From contig CM020513.1 in assembly GCA_009823395.1 (NCBI GenBank), positions 13,498,501 to 13,562,500 on the forward strand: 64,000 nucleotides of DNA. Direction: 5' to 3'. Source of the DNA: Thamnaconus septentrionalis (lineage: Eukaryota > Chordata > Actinopteri > Tetraodontiformes > Monacanthidae). The position numbers were made by a program, and so were the translations under genes. Positions 52,146 to 64,000 of the stretch are shown piece after piece. How positions within the stretch are numbered: the stretch's first letter is position 1; every line of letters begins with the position of its first letter. The notes under the pieces are model-generated. The model ran no database searches, had not been told where the DNA came from, and saw nothing but the letters and a program-made list of their open reading frames with translations.

Positions 52146-54170
52146 TCCCTTGAAGAAGGCCACATAGAAAATAGGGGCAAAGGCGTTCATGGATTTGAGA
52201 AAGAAAGACTTGAAGATGAGCCTCTCTTCAAACTCCTCCTTTGTCTTTGGAAGCTCTGAAGGAGGAAACACAAGGATTGAAGGATTAAAAGGGCATTTTT
52301 CACTTTCAATGATTCAGCTCAGTTAAAAACTTTTAAACAAGTCGTGGTGGCATGAAACTGAATGATAATTCATGATGATCATGAAAAAACCTCCTTAAAA
52401 TCAAAAAATATATATATAAAACATTGCTCGACTGCCAGCAATGTTCATGCCATCATCAAGTCATTTAATTGAAAATACCAATACAATTCTCTCTGGTTTC
52501 GGACTACCTCTCCAGAATAAAAGCCATAATGAATGTCTTTGAAAGGCTGAAACATAACAAGAGAAGTAGAAACACAAAGGCCATCAGGTTGCAGGTTTCT
52601 TCCAATGCAAATACAAGACACAAAAGTCAAGATGTGAGTTGATGTTTTCAAATACAATGTGCATAACAACAAGTCCCATTCAGGTACAAATAAGATGCAT
52701 TACCCCAACACTGTGGATGAGGAAAATGCTTTCAGCACCGTACCCAGTTCAGTGAGCCACACCGCGATAGCTCCGTAGACCTCTTCCAGCACCAGAACCA
52801 CCAGCATGTTGATAATGATGGCAGTGGTGGTGACGGTCATCCTCACGCTGTCCTTGGCTTCAGGATCCGGGTTCATGGACCAAACGCTCAACATGCAGAT
52901 GCGATAAATGACCACCCCAAACACTGCCGAGAAGGTCACAAAGATCTGAAGACACACAGGCACAATAAGTCAGTTTTCACAACTATGTTTTGAATTTGTG
53001 AAATCTAATGTGGGTTTTCTTGAGCGTTAAGACCCTGTAGTTCAATAAGCATTTGGACTTGATGATTCTGTTATTTTCCTTTTGCATAATGATTTTGTCA
53101 TTTTAAAAACCTAATTTTATTGTCCCTTTTCATCAATCTCTTAAACTGAATCTAAACTTAACTCAACTTTAACTGATTACAAAAATCTCTGCTCATTCTT
53201 GTATTTAAATGTATAAACAATCACTTCTGGCTCAGACATTATGTGTCGAAATAACTCAGGTGAAATGAATCAAAGTTCAACAAATGTTTGGCGCTGTAAA
53301 AAAGATTTTCATTCCAACTTTGTGGGAAACAGTGACCAGGGAAATGATTCTGAACAAGTAGTTAGGCAAATAAAGAATAGAGACAAGTAAACAATGAAGA
53401 CAGTACCAGGAACAGCAAGGTGGACATGTTGATGAGGAAACCTGGCAGGTGGTCCTCAATATCCAGAGAGTCTGGCTCCTGCTCACAAAGAGAGCATCAA
53501 TTACTGGACTGAACAAGAATTAGATGAAGATACATTTTGTCTGTCAAGTGAAATCATATTTCTCATCTTATCATTCATCTGCTTGACCTTTATTAACCAG
53601 ACTGGCTTTAAGACTAAAAGCCTGTGGCTGAGAGGTGAAAGGCAGGAAGTAAAAGCTAAACAATGAATGCGTGTTTCCTGTACGCTGCAGGGGTGTTGGT
53701 CAAGCAAAAGGACAGAAATCCCCTCCCCTCCATCCGCTTCCTCCTCCCCTTTTTCTCCCTCCATCAGTAATCTGGGCTAATCTCATGCAGGTAAGCAGCT
53801 TTGGACTCAACCACCCACTGTGGGCCAAGGGGGGGGTTTCTCCTTTACACCCAGACACAGACGCCTGCCGACCCAGACACGTCGCTAAAAACTCTTTGTT
53901 TTGCGGCTGAATTAGTGGGATGAAGAGGACAGGCAGCTTTCACCTTCACTGGGACCAGAGCAGACTGAACCACCCGGCTGGTGTCCACCACCACCACAGA
54001 CAGCCCCTCGCTCTCTCTTCAGCTATGAACACAAAGTCGTATTAAACAGCGCAGCGTTACCTGGGACGCCAGCATCCGGTCCGTTTCACCGTCGGTGCTG
54101 TTGTCGGCCTGAGTCAGCTGGAATGGAGGCAAAACACAGCTGTCACAACTCCAGACGGTGTCTCAGTGGG

Positions 54171-54224
<54 letters not shown>

Positions 54225-57200
54225 GCGCCACGACACGCTACCTTCTTCTTAGACTGTGATTTCATCTTGGCTTTTTTCTCCTGCAGGGCCTCCTCGTACT
54301 CTGGCCTCAGCTCCTCCTGCAGCACGCCACAAAGAATCACAGTTACCAACAAACTCACTGGTTATTATTTTGTTAATGAGTTGAATCCTTTATTTTTACA
54401 ACATAGTGTCAGATGTGTTGCATGTACGTGCGCATCTGCTAAAGAGCCCATACACATTTATGAAATAGGAGTCTCCTTTACACAGAAACAAAGATAATTC
54501 TAACATGAGAGGACATCCTCACCATCAGAAAACTGACATTCTGGCAGCACATTAATCAATGACCAGCAATTTTTCAAAATCTGTGTTTGTCTGACCACCA
54601 CACCATGTTTAAAGCTGGCACCTCTACTTCCCAAGGACACCGATTAGCTGAGAAGACTGGATGATTTAATGAGTCTGTGATGTGCCGAGCTGCTTCGCAA
54701 GGTAAGGAAAAAAATAGGGAAATGTATCCTTTCTGTAACAATTTTCTAGTTTATTCTGATTGTACCCTATTTGATCTGCTGTCTTCTACGTCACACTTAT
54801 TGTCTTCTGATTTTCCTGCCATCACACTCCTGCTTTCCACTTGTCTTGTTACATTTTAATTGTGCATTTACAAGCATGTGGTGCTCCTTAACAAGCATCT
54901 TTAAGCGGGGGACAAGGTGTGTATTTTAACACCTCTGCTTGTGTCCTAACAGTTCCACTGATCTAACAGATAGTTTTAAGACAAGAAATAATTTCTTGAT
55001 TTTCTAAAGACGTCATATTTTTGGTTGTTGCATCGGGAATTTCCGTTCAGAATATCACTAAATAGAGCTGCGAGTTATGAATTCATAATGTAAAAGGCCT
55101 TTTGAATATATAAATAGTTCCTTTTCCCACAGTGCTCAGTACAAATATAGACGCAGCTGCTCATTCATGTTAAAGTGTTTGTAAAACAGAACAGAAAGGA
55201 AACGCTGCGGCTCTGTGCTGATAATTGTGAGCCTCTGTTGGTATTAGCACGCTGTCCATGTGCTGATACATTAAAAGTCTCTGCAGCTGTCAAAGCTGCC
55301 CGGCGGCCGATCCAGCTGTCACTTCACGTCACGCATAAGAGGGTGAGGCACAGTTTGAGTGACCTCGTGCATTTTACGCAGGACAGACTGGGTGGCAGCC
55401 GATGATGCAAGGGAGAATGGGAATATACAAGGTGGAGAAATGTAGATTCATTATGCTGGTAAGCGGAGAGACACGCATTTTGAAAATGCAAAGTACCGTC
55501 TTATTTTGCCTAAATAAGAAAGTGCATCCCTCTGTGATGTCACAAAGGGCACATAGCTATCTTCCATGTAAGTGAGAACTTCTCCAGCACGGTGTTTCTG
55601 CCACCTTCTTGAACAGCCTCCTGCCACATTTCAACATTCACAATTTTTAACAGGAAGCTTAAAAGATTTTTACAGAAAAGTGCAAAAATTAAAATGATTG
55701 AAAATGCGAAAGTTGTAACAAAAACAGAAGGATAATGGCTGTTCTACTCTTTTTTTATTCCAATTATTTCCAGATTCCAGATACACCAATACAACGTATA
55801 GCCATTAAACAAACTGGAGGTGGTGCATTTAACAAATGCCTGTACTGACCTGTACTCGCTCCTGAAGGCAGAGAGAAGAGAAGATGAGAGGGATAATTGA
55901 ATTAGGTGGGACTGTTTATGTTGTAACCTTGTATACACTAAGTGCACTGCTTTTAAGACGGCCAAGCTTATTATGGCGCAAAGAGTCGAGTTAGGCTCCC
56001 ACAGAAGTAACGACATGAGAGATGCTGTGACATCTTTGTCAGCATGACTGACCTAAAGTCAGGGGTTAACACTCTCACCGTGCCTGACTTGGCAGTTTAA
56101 CAAGCGGGAGTTATAACAACAGCAGAGACACAGAAGGATGTCTACATGATGGGGACACGGCAAAGCCTCTTAACATCCAAAAGCAGAAAAATGCCTGCTA
56201 ATTCTGCACACTTCAACAACAATACACGACAAATACACAACAATGCAAGCAAAATGTTGCACCTCCTCATCCTCCAAGCTGGTCAGGTCCCAGCTATGTT
56301 TCAGACACATCTGTCGCCTTTTCCAGTGCTCCAGGAAACAGGCAGCTAAGAGAGGGCACATGAAACTTATTAGCATGAAGAAAAACCCCTAAACTCTTGT
56401 TTGACCTTCAAAAGAAGATACGCTGGTTGCCCAGGAAGCGATTGCTAGCTCCAGGCTAGCTCTGTTAGCCTGGTTCGGAATACACTCAGGTGTCAACGCT
56501 ATCTTTGATGGACAAATACTCAAAAGTCCTTCTCATGGCAAGTTGTACATAATCAAACACAAATACAAACGCTATTATGAGTACACAAATGTAAATGTAA
56601 ATGTGTATTTGGTTGTATAGTTACCCCACAGGGACATGAAAATAGCAAAGAAGACTGTGGCTCCGTTGTCGAATAGGTATGTGGCTCGGGCCAGTGAGCA
56701 CACCGAACTCAGGCGCCAGTAGTCACAAACGGCGTCGCACAGGGGACACATGGTGATGTTCAGGTTGTCGTCACACGTCTCCTGGCTGAGATTCACACGC
56801 AAAACGTGCCGTTGAAACCCGAGTTAGGTAAACGAGCACATGTGCACTTGAAGAATCCTTGTCTGCCCACCTTGGCACGTTAGTATCCACAGTGAATATG
56901 CCGTACAGGAAGACGATGATGCCAAGTACAGACGGAGGGATGAGGAACTGAGTGTAGACACCCAGCCAGGCAAAATACAACCCAATCTGCTCTCCAAAGT
57001 ACTTCCTGTTGAGAGGGAAGCCGTGCATTAACAAGCCGTTGCATCTTTTGCCCCAGTCATCTCCAGTAATGAGTGGTAACACTCGATCTTCATGGCTGAA
57101 GATGAGATTATCCAGTGAGGTCAAATCTCTTGACCTCACTGGATCACTACAAGGTCAAATGATCCGGGATCATAGACAATCGAGAATCTTCTATTAACCC

Positions 57201-60200
57201 TAGACCCCAAGGGCACCATCAGGAAAAGAAATGCAAATGAGATTCGACTGATCCATCTGAACTTATTGTTCGTAAGTCCTCGGAGGATCATCTGCACTGA
57301 GCTCAGTTACCTGATCAGGTCCACAGGCTGGTATTTATGCATGACTCCATAGTTTGCCCATTCTTCATGAAGGAGCTGATGGCAATAGATGACAGGACAA
57401 ACTGGAAGTTAATGACAGCACCATGATATAGCTGAATGGCAGCTATTGGCATGGTGAGAACCAAAATACATTTTCAGCCAACAGAGTCAGAACATCTCTT
57501 CAAAGTGAGCATAATTCACAACTTTATCATTCATTTTTTTGGGGGGAGAAAGCTGGATTTTACAGGAAAGGTAGTTTATGGTTTAGGCTCAGTTGCAGTT
57601 AGTCACATTGTGATCAGGGTCAAGAATGAAGTGATGCTTTACAAAAGAATGCACAATGTGTGGTTACCAATGTAGGTTTTCATAAAGACAGAGATAGATA
57701 AATAGGCTACGTAAAATATTAGGCCAAATGGCACCAATTAAATATAATCATAAACCCTGGCAACTATCAATTATGAATTACTTGTAGTGAGTTTTGACCA
57801 GCGTTTATCAAAGATTCTCATTAGAAATCTGCTTTTTGCAAATATGTATTGTCTTGCCAGCATTTTTCTCTTGTGGCTACTTGCAAAATTTCAGCTAAAC
57901 TTGTTTGTGGTGAAGGAGATTTTCTGTTGTGCAGCTCCAGGTTGTGTGGTCTGCAAAGCAGTTAATTAAGACGTGTTCCTATTGAGTACAATCAGTCAAA
58001 TACAGGCTGTACTCTGAATCTTCAAAATATTTTATTTGCAAAACTTTTTGATTTAAAAATCCTGAAGTCGCCATAATATACAGATTGAGGACTGAATGCA
58101 AACTTTTGGACGACGCAGCAGCAGCAGCAGCGAGAGAGAGCAGTGGAGTGGAACTTGGCTCACCTGTCTCTCATTTAGCTGATCTTTGCGTCCTCTCCTT
58201 GTAAACGACCCCTTAAGACAAACAAACACATGGATCATATGTCACGACTTTAATTGTCTAAACCGTCCCATGATGTCTCTATTTCTGCCGTACTCACATC
58301 ATGCAGAGGGAAGGCAGAGTCATAGACACCCCGAGCTAATAATGAGCTGATGCCTGGTGACACAAATAGCAACGCAGTGTTTGATGAGATAACAGCGTGT
58401 AATGATACTGCCAGCGTGAAATGAACAGTAAAGCTGCAGAGAGACCACGGACGATCAGCTATTTTGATGACAAATTACTCATCGAAGTCACGACTTCTAC
58501 ATGGCTGACAAGCACGGTCCATGACATTTATGAAATCCTCGGGGCCTCACCAGTTGTTTGGCAGGTTTGTCTGCAGGTAGTGCGAGAAATGATCTCTGCG
58601 ACCTGGGTGCAGAAATGGTTCACGCGTGAAACCGAATGTAAATGCAACACACAAACGTCAGATGCGAGTGTTAGAAAAATGTGCGTATGGACTCACTATT
58701 CTGCTGCGTGTTGCATTGTCAAAAACAGTGTCTGTTGACTTGATGTCATACCTGCAGTGAGGAGCAAACAGAAAAGTTGTGAGCCTCAAGGAAGAGGGAA
58801 AATATTTCAAATTTGAACCAAGTAACTGCCTCATACTGGCTTCATGTCTGTCTGTTGACTTTGCTATTCAGAAACAATGGAATAAATACTTTGGACAAGA
58901 ACAATTCTGACGACAGTCACAGCTAATGACCGACCAGTGTGCGACCTCATGGTGGCGCAGGCACTCACAGGTAGAGTTTGTCTCTGATAAAAGCGTGTTT
59001 CAGGGTCTTGAAGTTGGTGCGGGTCTGCGAGTCCTTGTAGGTGTCGAGGTTTGGGACGTCGGGCTGGAACGGCGTGCTGATCTTGGTCATGATGGTGTCC
59101 CACATCCCAGCAATGCCCATCCGTTTCCGCAATTCACACTTCTGCAGAAGGGAGAGCACGAGTCGCTGTCAAACTGTGGCCTCCACATGCACCTCCGTGT
59201 TCCATGAGACGAACTGCCGACCTTTTTCACAGCGACTTTGATCTTCTGCAGCTCTGCCTCCCGACTGAGTATCGGCCATGGGATGTGCAGCCGAATGACC
59301 CCCAGGCCGTTTGCCCTCTGCACACAAACACACAGGTTGACGAAATAATATCATGAGGATTAAAAGAGAGAAAAAAAACATAAAGTTCAGTTTTATCAGA
59401 ACATTCACTGGCAATGTTGTGTGTCATCGCGTCAATCCACTTACGCCGCACAAACATTTAAAAAAATAAAATGAGACACTAGAAAATTAAATCACTGTTT
59501 CGCCATTGACTTTTGTTTTCAGAACTGATGCACAATTTAGATCTTCATCCTCGTCAAAAAGCTCACACAGTTTGGCTTGGAGGCTATACTTTGCTAAAGA
59601 GGATAATCGTGACAAAAACTGCTGCAGACTCTTTCATGCCCTTGAGATTACCCTTATTCTAGTTCACATTGCAAAGTATCGTAAAGGACCACTTTGTTGA
59701 TTGCCAGCCTGACCATATTCAGGAGCAGCTGCTGATAGAATACACACTGACCACATACCCATAAAGCAAAGCAAAGCCCCGAAACACATTTACGAGCCAG
59801 CATGCACACTTGTGAGTGATGGATCACCCTCTAACAAGGCCCTGTACTCTGGCTTTTGGCTTCACACTTACGCTCAGTGATCTTAATCCCCAACCAAAAC
59901 AACAGCCGATGTAACACGCAGGCTTCAAAGACTCACAGACACACACACAGGCACTCAAACTCTCACACACACGCCGACACACGCACGCTTAATGCCTGAT
60001 ACGCGCACGCTTTGAAGGCATTAAGCAGACATCATGCTATCGGAGCGCTCGCTGTCAGTATATCTTGCAGTGCGGGTGGGAATCACTTGGTACCTGGCGA
60101 TTCGGTTCGATTCCGATTCAGAGGGCTAACATTAAATTCATCGTGACTAATGGAGAATCACGATTTATCACAATTTACACATATATTTATATGGAGACAG

Positions 60201-61267
60201 CAAGGCAGCAGTGATTGCAGGCTGTAGCAACAGAATCCGCTCAACCACCTCATAAGCAGTGTTCCACCTGGACTTTTCCAATGCTGCCATGGTGGAAAAA
60301 CGAGGCGACACGTCTGATGTTTCCTAACAGCTTCAGTTCAAGGGCTCTTGAGTTCATTTTGATCTGCGTGCTAGTGTGTCTAGCGTGCACCGCCTTAAAC
60401 GGTCCAGTACAACGCTGTTCTGGCCTTATTAAAAAAATAAATAAAAAATGATTCTTTTATTTTGTGAATCTATTCAAAATTGGCAATGTCATAATCACGA
60501 TTAATCTAAGAATCCTTTTTTTTCCCCAACCCTTTCTTACACAAGTGTATATCTGAGGTCTCTCTTTAATTAGAATGCACTCACATTCTGCAGCTTCAAT
60601 CCAGAGTCTGAGTCTTATCCTCAACCTGTCTGGAAGCCGTTCAGATCACAGGATTTGCGGTCACATCACTTAAAGATGGCCCTGACCCAAAAAGGTCTGT
60701 TAGACCGGCGTGTCGAAAGCGAAATCGAAGCGCACCTCTTTGTCGCGCTCAATCTGCAGCCCGGCCTCGAGCAGACCGGCTTCGAACTCCTCCCTCATCA
60801 AAGCCTTCTCCTCCTCGCTCAGCCTCGAGTCCTCCACGTCTCCGACGGGGGCGTTGGCCTCCGCAGACTCTCCTTCCGTCTCCAGTCGCGCCAGCATCTG
60901 TAAGTTGATGCTTCCATTGGATGTGATGGAAAGGCGCGGCTTGGAGCCTCGTCTCTTTTTGTATTTGTAGCAGAGGACGTAGTCCACTTTCCTCTTGCCA
61001 TCAGCAAAGTAAAGCCCGGGTCCCAGATCGATGCCGGAATCCTAAAAAACATGCACACAACAGCGGTTATGTGTTGCAACGAGATATCCAGAAGCTTCAA
61101 GCTTTGTTGTGTTCAAGAGGATTGGGAGAATGCCGTACCGATGGAGGGAGCTCGTCATTGTCCGAGGTGTTGGCAGGGCCTCCATTGGCAGCATCTAGGC
61201 CAAGGCCGGACAGCGATCGAGCTAATGATACAAGCTTGGCCGAGTGAATGGATGAAGACTCATTCAT
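47367..61267 (-). CDS. Anoctamin of the ANO1/ANO2 clade (Ca2+-activated Cl- channel), 26 coding exons
   Basis: Exons, 5' to 3': 61139-61267, 60736-61041, 59222-59317, 58969-59141, 58697-58751, 58551-58602, 58298-58353, 58164-58211, 57311-57375, 56871-57005, 56625-56785, 56263-56345, 54242-54316, 54061-54117, 53407-53478, 52744-52945, 52144-52255, 51963-52020, 51786-51886, 51533-51696, 50713-50865, 50415-50467, 49824-50002, 49506-49611, 48483-49017, 47367-48025. All junctions are GT-AG with matching phase; 3885 bp, 1294 residues. Family signatures: [89 protein letters not shown]. All six Ca2+ ligands are kept. ANO1 and ANO2 are about 1000 residues; the surplus is a long C-terminal tail. The protein mixes ANO1-like and ANO2-like residues, so I give no symbol. 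The first ATG is tentative: a stop lies in frame 36 nt upstream, but further 5' exons beyond the window are possible. Confidence 0.93.
48483..49017 (-). CDS. Anoctamin exon 25: last membrane helix and acidic tail
   Basis: Begins with the final helix [18 protein letters not shown] (residues 898-915), then [20 protein letters not shown], as in ANO1 and ANO2, where those proteins soon end. Here it runs on for about 130 residues of Glu/Asp/Lys-rich sequence ([18 protein letters not shown].., [18 protein letters not shown]), ending in [11 protein letters not shown]. It finishes in phase 1 (TTAG|GTGAG), which fits the next exon. Confidence 0.88.
50357..50394 (+). repeat. (CATA)n array
   Basis: Tetranucleotide repeat with one CGTA variant, 21 bp from anoctamin exon 22. 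Confidence 0.93.
50713..50865 (-). CDS. Anoctamin exon 21: remaining Ca2+ ligands
   Basis: Encodes [41 protein letters not shown]. Glu761 and Asp765 match E734 and D738 of TMEM16A, completing a full ligand set and supporting a Ca2+-gated channel. Confidence 0.94.
50980..51426 (-). mobile_element. MITE-like repeat, longer relative of the 6494 element (copy 2)
   Basis: Read on the minus strand it starts CAGTAGCTGGATTTCCAT and shares the internal AAAAGTGATA and ACAAAGTACA words with copy 1. It also holds several TGGAAACAC words and a fragment that would read [16 protein letters not shown] on the plus strand, perhaps a relic of a Myb/SANT-like DNA-binding segment. It lies in an anoctamin intron. 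Confidence 0.45.
51533..51886 (-). CDS. Anoctamin exons 19-20: first four Ca2+-site residues
   Basis: Exon 19 (51786-51886) carries [11 protein letters not shown]: Lys666 is the pore lysine position, and Asn671 and Glu675 are Ca2+ ligands (N650/E654 in mouse TMEM16A numbering). Exon 20 (51533-51696) ends GPEFMEM with Glu729 and Glu732 (E702/E705). Between them lies a charged cytosolic loop rich in Lys and Glu. Confidence 0.93.
   Translation of the reverse strand, partial: CAPPGCLIELCIQLSMIMLGKQLIQNNVFEVLIPYVHASSYQSFPGLCEVNVSPTIIFCYQLTGSLKKCTGRCRRKKGIKERRKTTRRKKKRKDQSSSLTKITHWSLTKVWAQSSWK
52096..52143 (+). repeat. (CA)24 array forming an anoctamin 5' splice site
   Basis: On the transcribed strand the intron's first bases are GTGTGTGT, part of this array. 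Confidence 0.95.
52144..52255 (-). CDS. Anoctamin exon 17, with donor inside a GT microsatellite
   Basis: Encodes [25 protein letters not shown] plus two bases of the next Arg codon. Its 5' splice site reads GGAAG|GTGTGTGTGT, so the intron begins directly as a (GT)n repeat reaching to 52096. Phase with the next exon ([12 protein letters not shown]) is correct. Confidence 0.92.
54173..54222 (+). repeat. (AC)25 array 19 nt inside an anoctamin intron
   Basis: Starts 19 nt after the exon 13 donor on the transcribed strand, following a GCGCGC stretch. Confidence 0.95.
60075..60532. repeat. Degenerate DNA-transposon remnant (GATTCGGTTCGATTCC type)
   Basis: Left GGGTGGGAATCACTTGGTACC with GATTCGGTTCGATTCCGATTC, and right AATCACGATTAATCTAAGAA to CCCCAACCC, make a weak inverted pair. 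It lies in anoctamin intron 2. Confidence 0.4.
60736..61041 (-). CDS. Anoctamin exon 2: cytosolic dimerisation domain
   Basis: 102 codons, phase 0 at both ends. Contains the conserved [20 protein letters not shown] block and the [22 protein letters not shown] helix, separated by a variable Ser/Glu-rich linker as in ANO1 and ANO2. Confidence 0.92.
61139..61267 (-). CDS. Anoctamin first recognised coding exon
   Basis: Encodes 43 residues, Ser/Asn/Asp-rich and not conserved ([11 protein letters not shown] .. NDELPPS), ending in phase 0 at TCG|GTACGG. The next exon continues [23 protein letters not shown], the conserved start of the anoctamin dimerisation domain. The assignment rests on frame, donor and position rather than homology. 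An alternative reading is a splice acceptor at ATCATAG just before the ATG. Confidence 0.6.
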
Positions 61268-63524
61268 TTCTATGATGACCGGCAGGTGCTCTTTTTCGTT
61301 TCATCCCTCTGTTGATACATGGAAAAATAAAAAACTGTTAAGGATGACAACATTTTCAGCAATGGTGGAAAAATTATTCCTCTTGGTGAATAATGACATA
61401 ATAATGTACCAATGTACAATCAAGTCAAACTGCAATACTGTCATTGGTTTAATATTTTTCTATTATGTGAAATATGTTTTCCAATTACTTAAAAATGTAA
61501 AATTAAATGTTGCACACCTAATCAAGAAGACAATTTTTATTGAGTGTTTGCATGAAGAAACTAACAATATTTTTGATGATTTTCTTTTTGAAAAGTATTC
61601 ACAAAAGAATCACAAACTATAGTTGTGTGTACAGTATATTTTGAAGAGAGAGTCATAACATTGTTTGCCAACAAAGTAGTGATGCAAATGCAGTAGTAGA
61701 TACAACTTTCTTCAATTGTTTTGATTTACAACTGGACTAGGTATGAGATTTATGTTTCAACCACACACATATACAACTGTATATCCACTGGTGCATAAAC
61801 CTTTCAGCAACAATATTTTGCAATTAATACATTTTTCCCCTCTTAGAATTTTCTGGAAAAGTGTTTTTCTTTCATTTACCAAAGAATGCATGTCATTTTC
61901 ATGACAAATCGTAGACCAACTTTCAAATATTGAAAGTAGAAAATCACTTAGTAGTAGCTACTCGCTGGTTTAGACAGACACATTCACTCTAAGCCAAAGT
62001 TAAGCCGAGCCATCTCCTCTTTTTTTTCCCCCTTTTTTTTCCCCAAATGAAACTGTGGGGTCAGATTAAGCTCTCACTGCAATCCAAGCACTATCATTTA
62101 CAATCTGTTGGGGGTAATTTGGTCACTGGGCTCATTCTTTTGACGGAAAACAGTGAGATACAGTGAGTGATAGCGCAATCTGATTTCCTTATATTAAATT
62201 CCCTGAGTAAATAATAAAAGACCTGACTAAAAATGCACACAGACACACATATATATGTATATATATATGTATATATGTATAGTGTAATTTGAATGAATGC
62301 TGCTGTTTTTATATATTTTTTGTCATTTTGTAACTGTATCTGGGGATTGACTAAATATGTAGATTAGAATGATGTTGATTTGTATTAGTCATAAATTACT
62401 GCCGTGTTCGTCGTGCCACACTTGTAAGCTGGCATTGATAAAGGCCTCTGTGAAATACATAAAATAGAAATATAAAATAAAAACATAAAATATAGGATGG
62501 TAAGACTCATTCTGTAAGATATTACTGCATTATGAGCATTACTTTATAATAAGACAAAGAAATCTAATAATCATCCATAAACAAGCATGATCCCAGACTG
62601 AGGGATCTCAGGGGTGTGGAGGCAGTAACCTCCTCTTGACCTCTTGACACGGCGATGCCATGTGACACCGCAGTAAACAAATATACACACAACACAGAGG
62701 CGGGCGGGGCTTTAACTGTCAATCCCTGGACACATATGCGAGCACACTCATGATAATCCTTGTTTACCATGTGTTAGCAAACACAAAGCCACGATGGAAA
62801 TGGCACCCGCGTTTCTTTAACGCACACACAAGAGCGTCTTTGTTGTGAAGGTTTTGTATTAATGAGGAATATTTATTTTTCGAGTTTGGGTGTTTGTTAA
62901 TTAACTCACTTATGAATTTATCAATCATTTTAACTTTAATATGTTCTCCCTAACTCAAATTGAATGTAAAAATTAAACATTTTACAATTTCAAAATGGAA
63001 TGATTTTTGTCAGAAATTAGTCAAATGCATACGAAGAACAACTATATCTTGGTTTAGTTAAAAATGTCATTTAAAAATGTGACTGACAAAATTTTCCCAC
63101 ACTTTATTATCTATCTCTTGTATGCTCTTAGCTTCATGCTACACATGAGAGACACTGGTCACTGTGCTCTCGTCACGACACCTTTTCTTAGGAGTTGACA
63201 CACTAATGACCTCGACAAAATGTTTTATAGCATAACAGCCCACAGCTGGTCTCAGTGACAGATTACAGTGCTTTTTACTTCTTCTTTTTTTTAATCTCCA
63301 ACCAATCCAATGAAAACCATACATACATTCATTCATTCATTCATTCTCCTCAACTTAGTGCAACAACAAGCACGCAGCTGAACCAATGTTGGAAACAAAA
63401 TGTACTTCTCAGTTTGAACTGTCCTAAACACAATCTTTGGTGAATGTTGTTGGTTTCGTCTTGCCTTTTCATACAGTTCACATTTAAGTCACCCTCCTTG
63501 CCAGAACCCTCATAGAACAAAGAA

Positions 63525-63600
<76 letters not shown>

Positions 63601-64000
63601 ATAAAACTATGCATCAAGAACACTCTTCATTATATCAAGAACATTCTTCACTAGATACCGACAGGGAGCATCTCACAATGATGAAGAATGTGATCAACAG
63701 CTACACAGAACCTCCTCTTATCGCACGATCCATTCTCGTACCATTGACAAGGTGGCTGGGATTGTTTGTGGATCAACATCTTATATATCATATCTAAAGC
63801 ACGCGTTCGCTGTTGGCCGCTTTGACGCCTCAGTTAGGGTCTGCTGTAATTGTTCGTCCTACCTACAGTACCTACCTCCCTACCTGTCTGAGTGTCGGAG
63901 TGAATGCGGGGCTTAGAGGCGTGTAAGCCCTGCTGTGAGCTCAACAGCGCAGGCAAGAGGGTCATCTGCACCCTGACATTAACAGAGCACAGGGCGTGAA
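61268..64000. other. Upstream flank of the anoctamin gene
   Basis: A/T-rich, with a TATA-rich run near 62250-62281 and a GATA array at 63525-63599. No coding exon recognised; a distant 5' UTR exon or promoter could lie here or beyond the edge. Confidence 0.6.
63525..63599 (+). repeat. (GATA)18 array
   Basis: Uninterrupted tetranucleotide repeat. Confidence 0.97.

Noticed and set aside
53935..54030. Possible extra anoctamin exon (minus strand, ends CCAGTGAAG|GTGAAAG)
   Set aside because: No convincing acceptor, and exons 14 and 15 already join in frame. Might be a rare alternative exon, but unsupported.
58421..58738. Plus-strand frame with TVHDIYEIL resembling anoctamin VHEILKR
   Set aside because: Wrong strand; the true exons here are on the minus strand (58697-58751 and 58551-58602, reading [10 protein letters not shown]).

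Overview
The window is vertebrate nuclear DNA, almost certainly from a ray-finned fish. The genes are split into short exons with canonical GT-AG introns, introns are compact, CA/GT, CAG/CTG and GATA microsatellites are abundant, and fish-type DNA-transposon and LINE remnants are scattered through it. No prokaryotic, organellar or viral gene was seen.

Four protein genes lie head to tail on the minus strand. In transcription order (right to left) they are: (1) a Ca2+-activated chloride channel of the ANO1/ANO2 anoctamin clade, 26 coding exons, 61267 down to 47367; (2) a ceramide synthase of the CERS2/CERS3 type, 10 coding exons, 43588 to 40100; (3) cfap161, complete in 8 exons, 39093 to 37083; (4) the 5' end of an IGF-1 receptor gene, igf1r, with exon 1 (signal peptide) at 33255-33162 and exon 2 (L1 domain) at 23891-23328. 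I built each model by hand from splice sites and reading-frame phase. The cfap161, ceramide synthase and anoctamin models each sum to an uninterrupted frame: 302, 373 and 1294 codons before the stop.

Layout by region. 1-23327: no gene of its own; most likely the large second intron of igf1r, with microsatellites, G-rich tracts, a perfect CTCF-type motif, four TGACGTCA sites and repeat remnants. 23328-33255: igf1r exons 2 and 1 and intron 1. 33256-34700: CpG-rich 5' UTR and promoter area of igf1r. 34.7-36.9 kb: intergenic. 36.9-39.1 kb: cfap161. 39.9-45.6 kb: ceramide synthase and its probable 5' UTR exons. 46.9-61.3 kb: anoctamin. 61.3-64 kb: upstream sequence with a GATA array.

In human, IGF1R, CERS3 and CFAP161 all map to 15q25-q26, so the order matches an ancient linkage group. 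The genes have no shared pathway: membrane growth-factor signalling, sphingolipid synthesis in the ER, a microtubule inner protein of motile cilia, and a plasma-membrane chloride channel. The most notable features are an unusually long (about 380-residue) anoctamin C-terminal tail ending in a PDZ-type motif, two splice sites built from microsatellites, and a hAT-type element with a perfect 8-bp target-site duplication.
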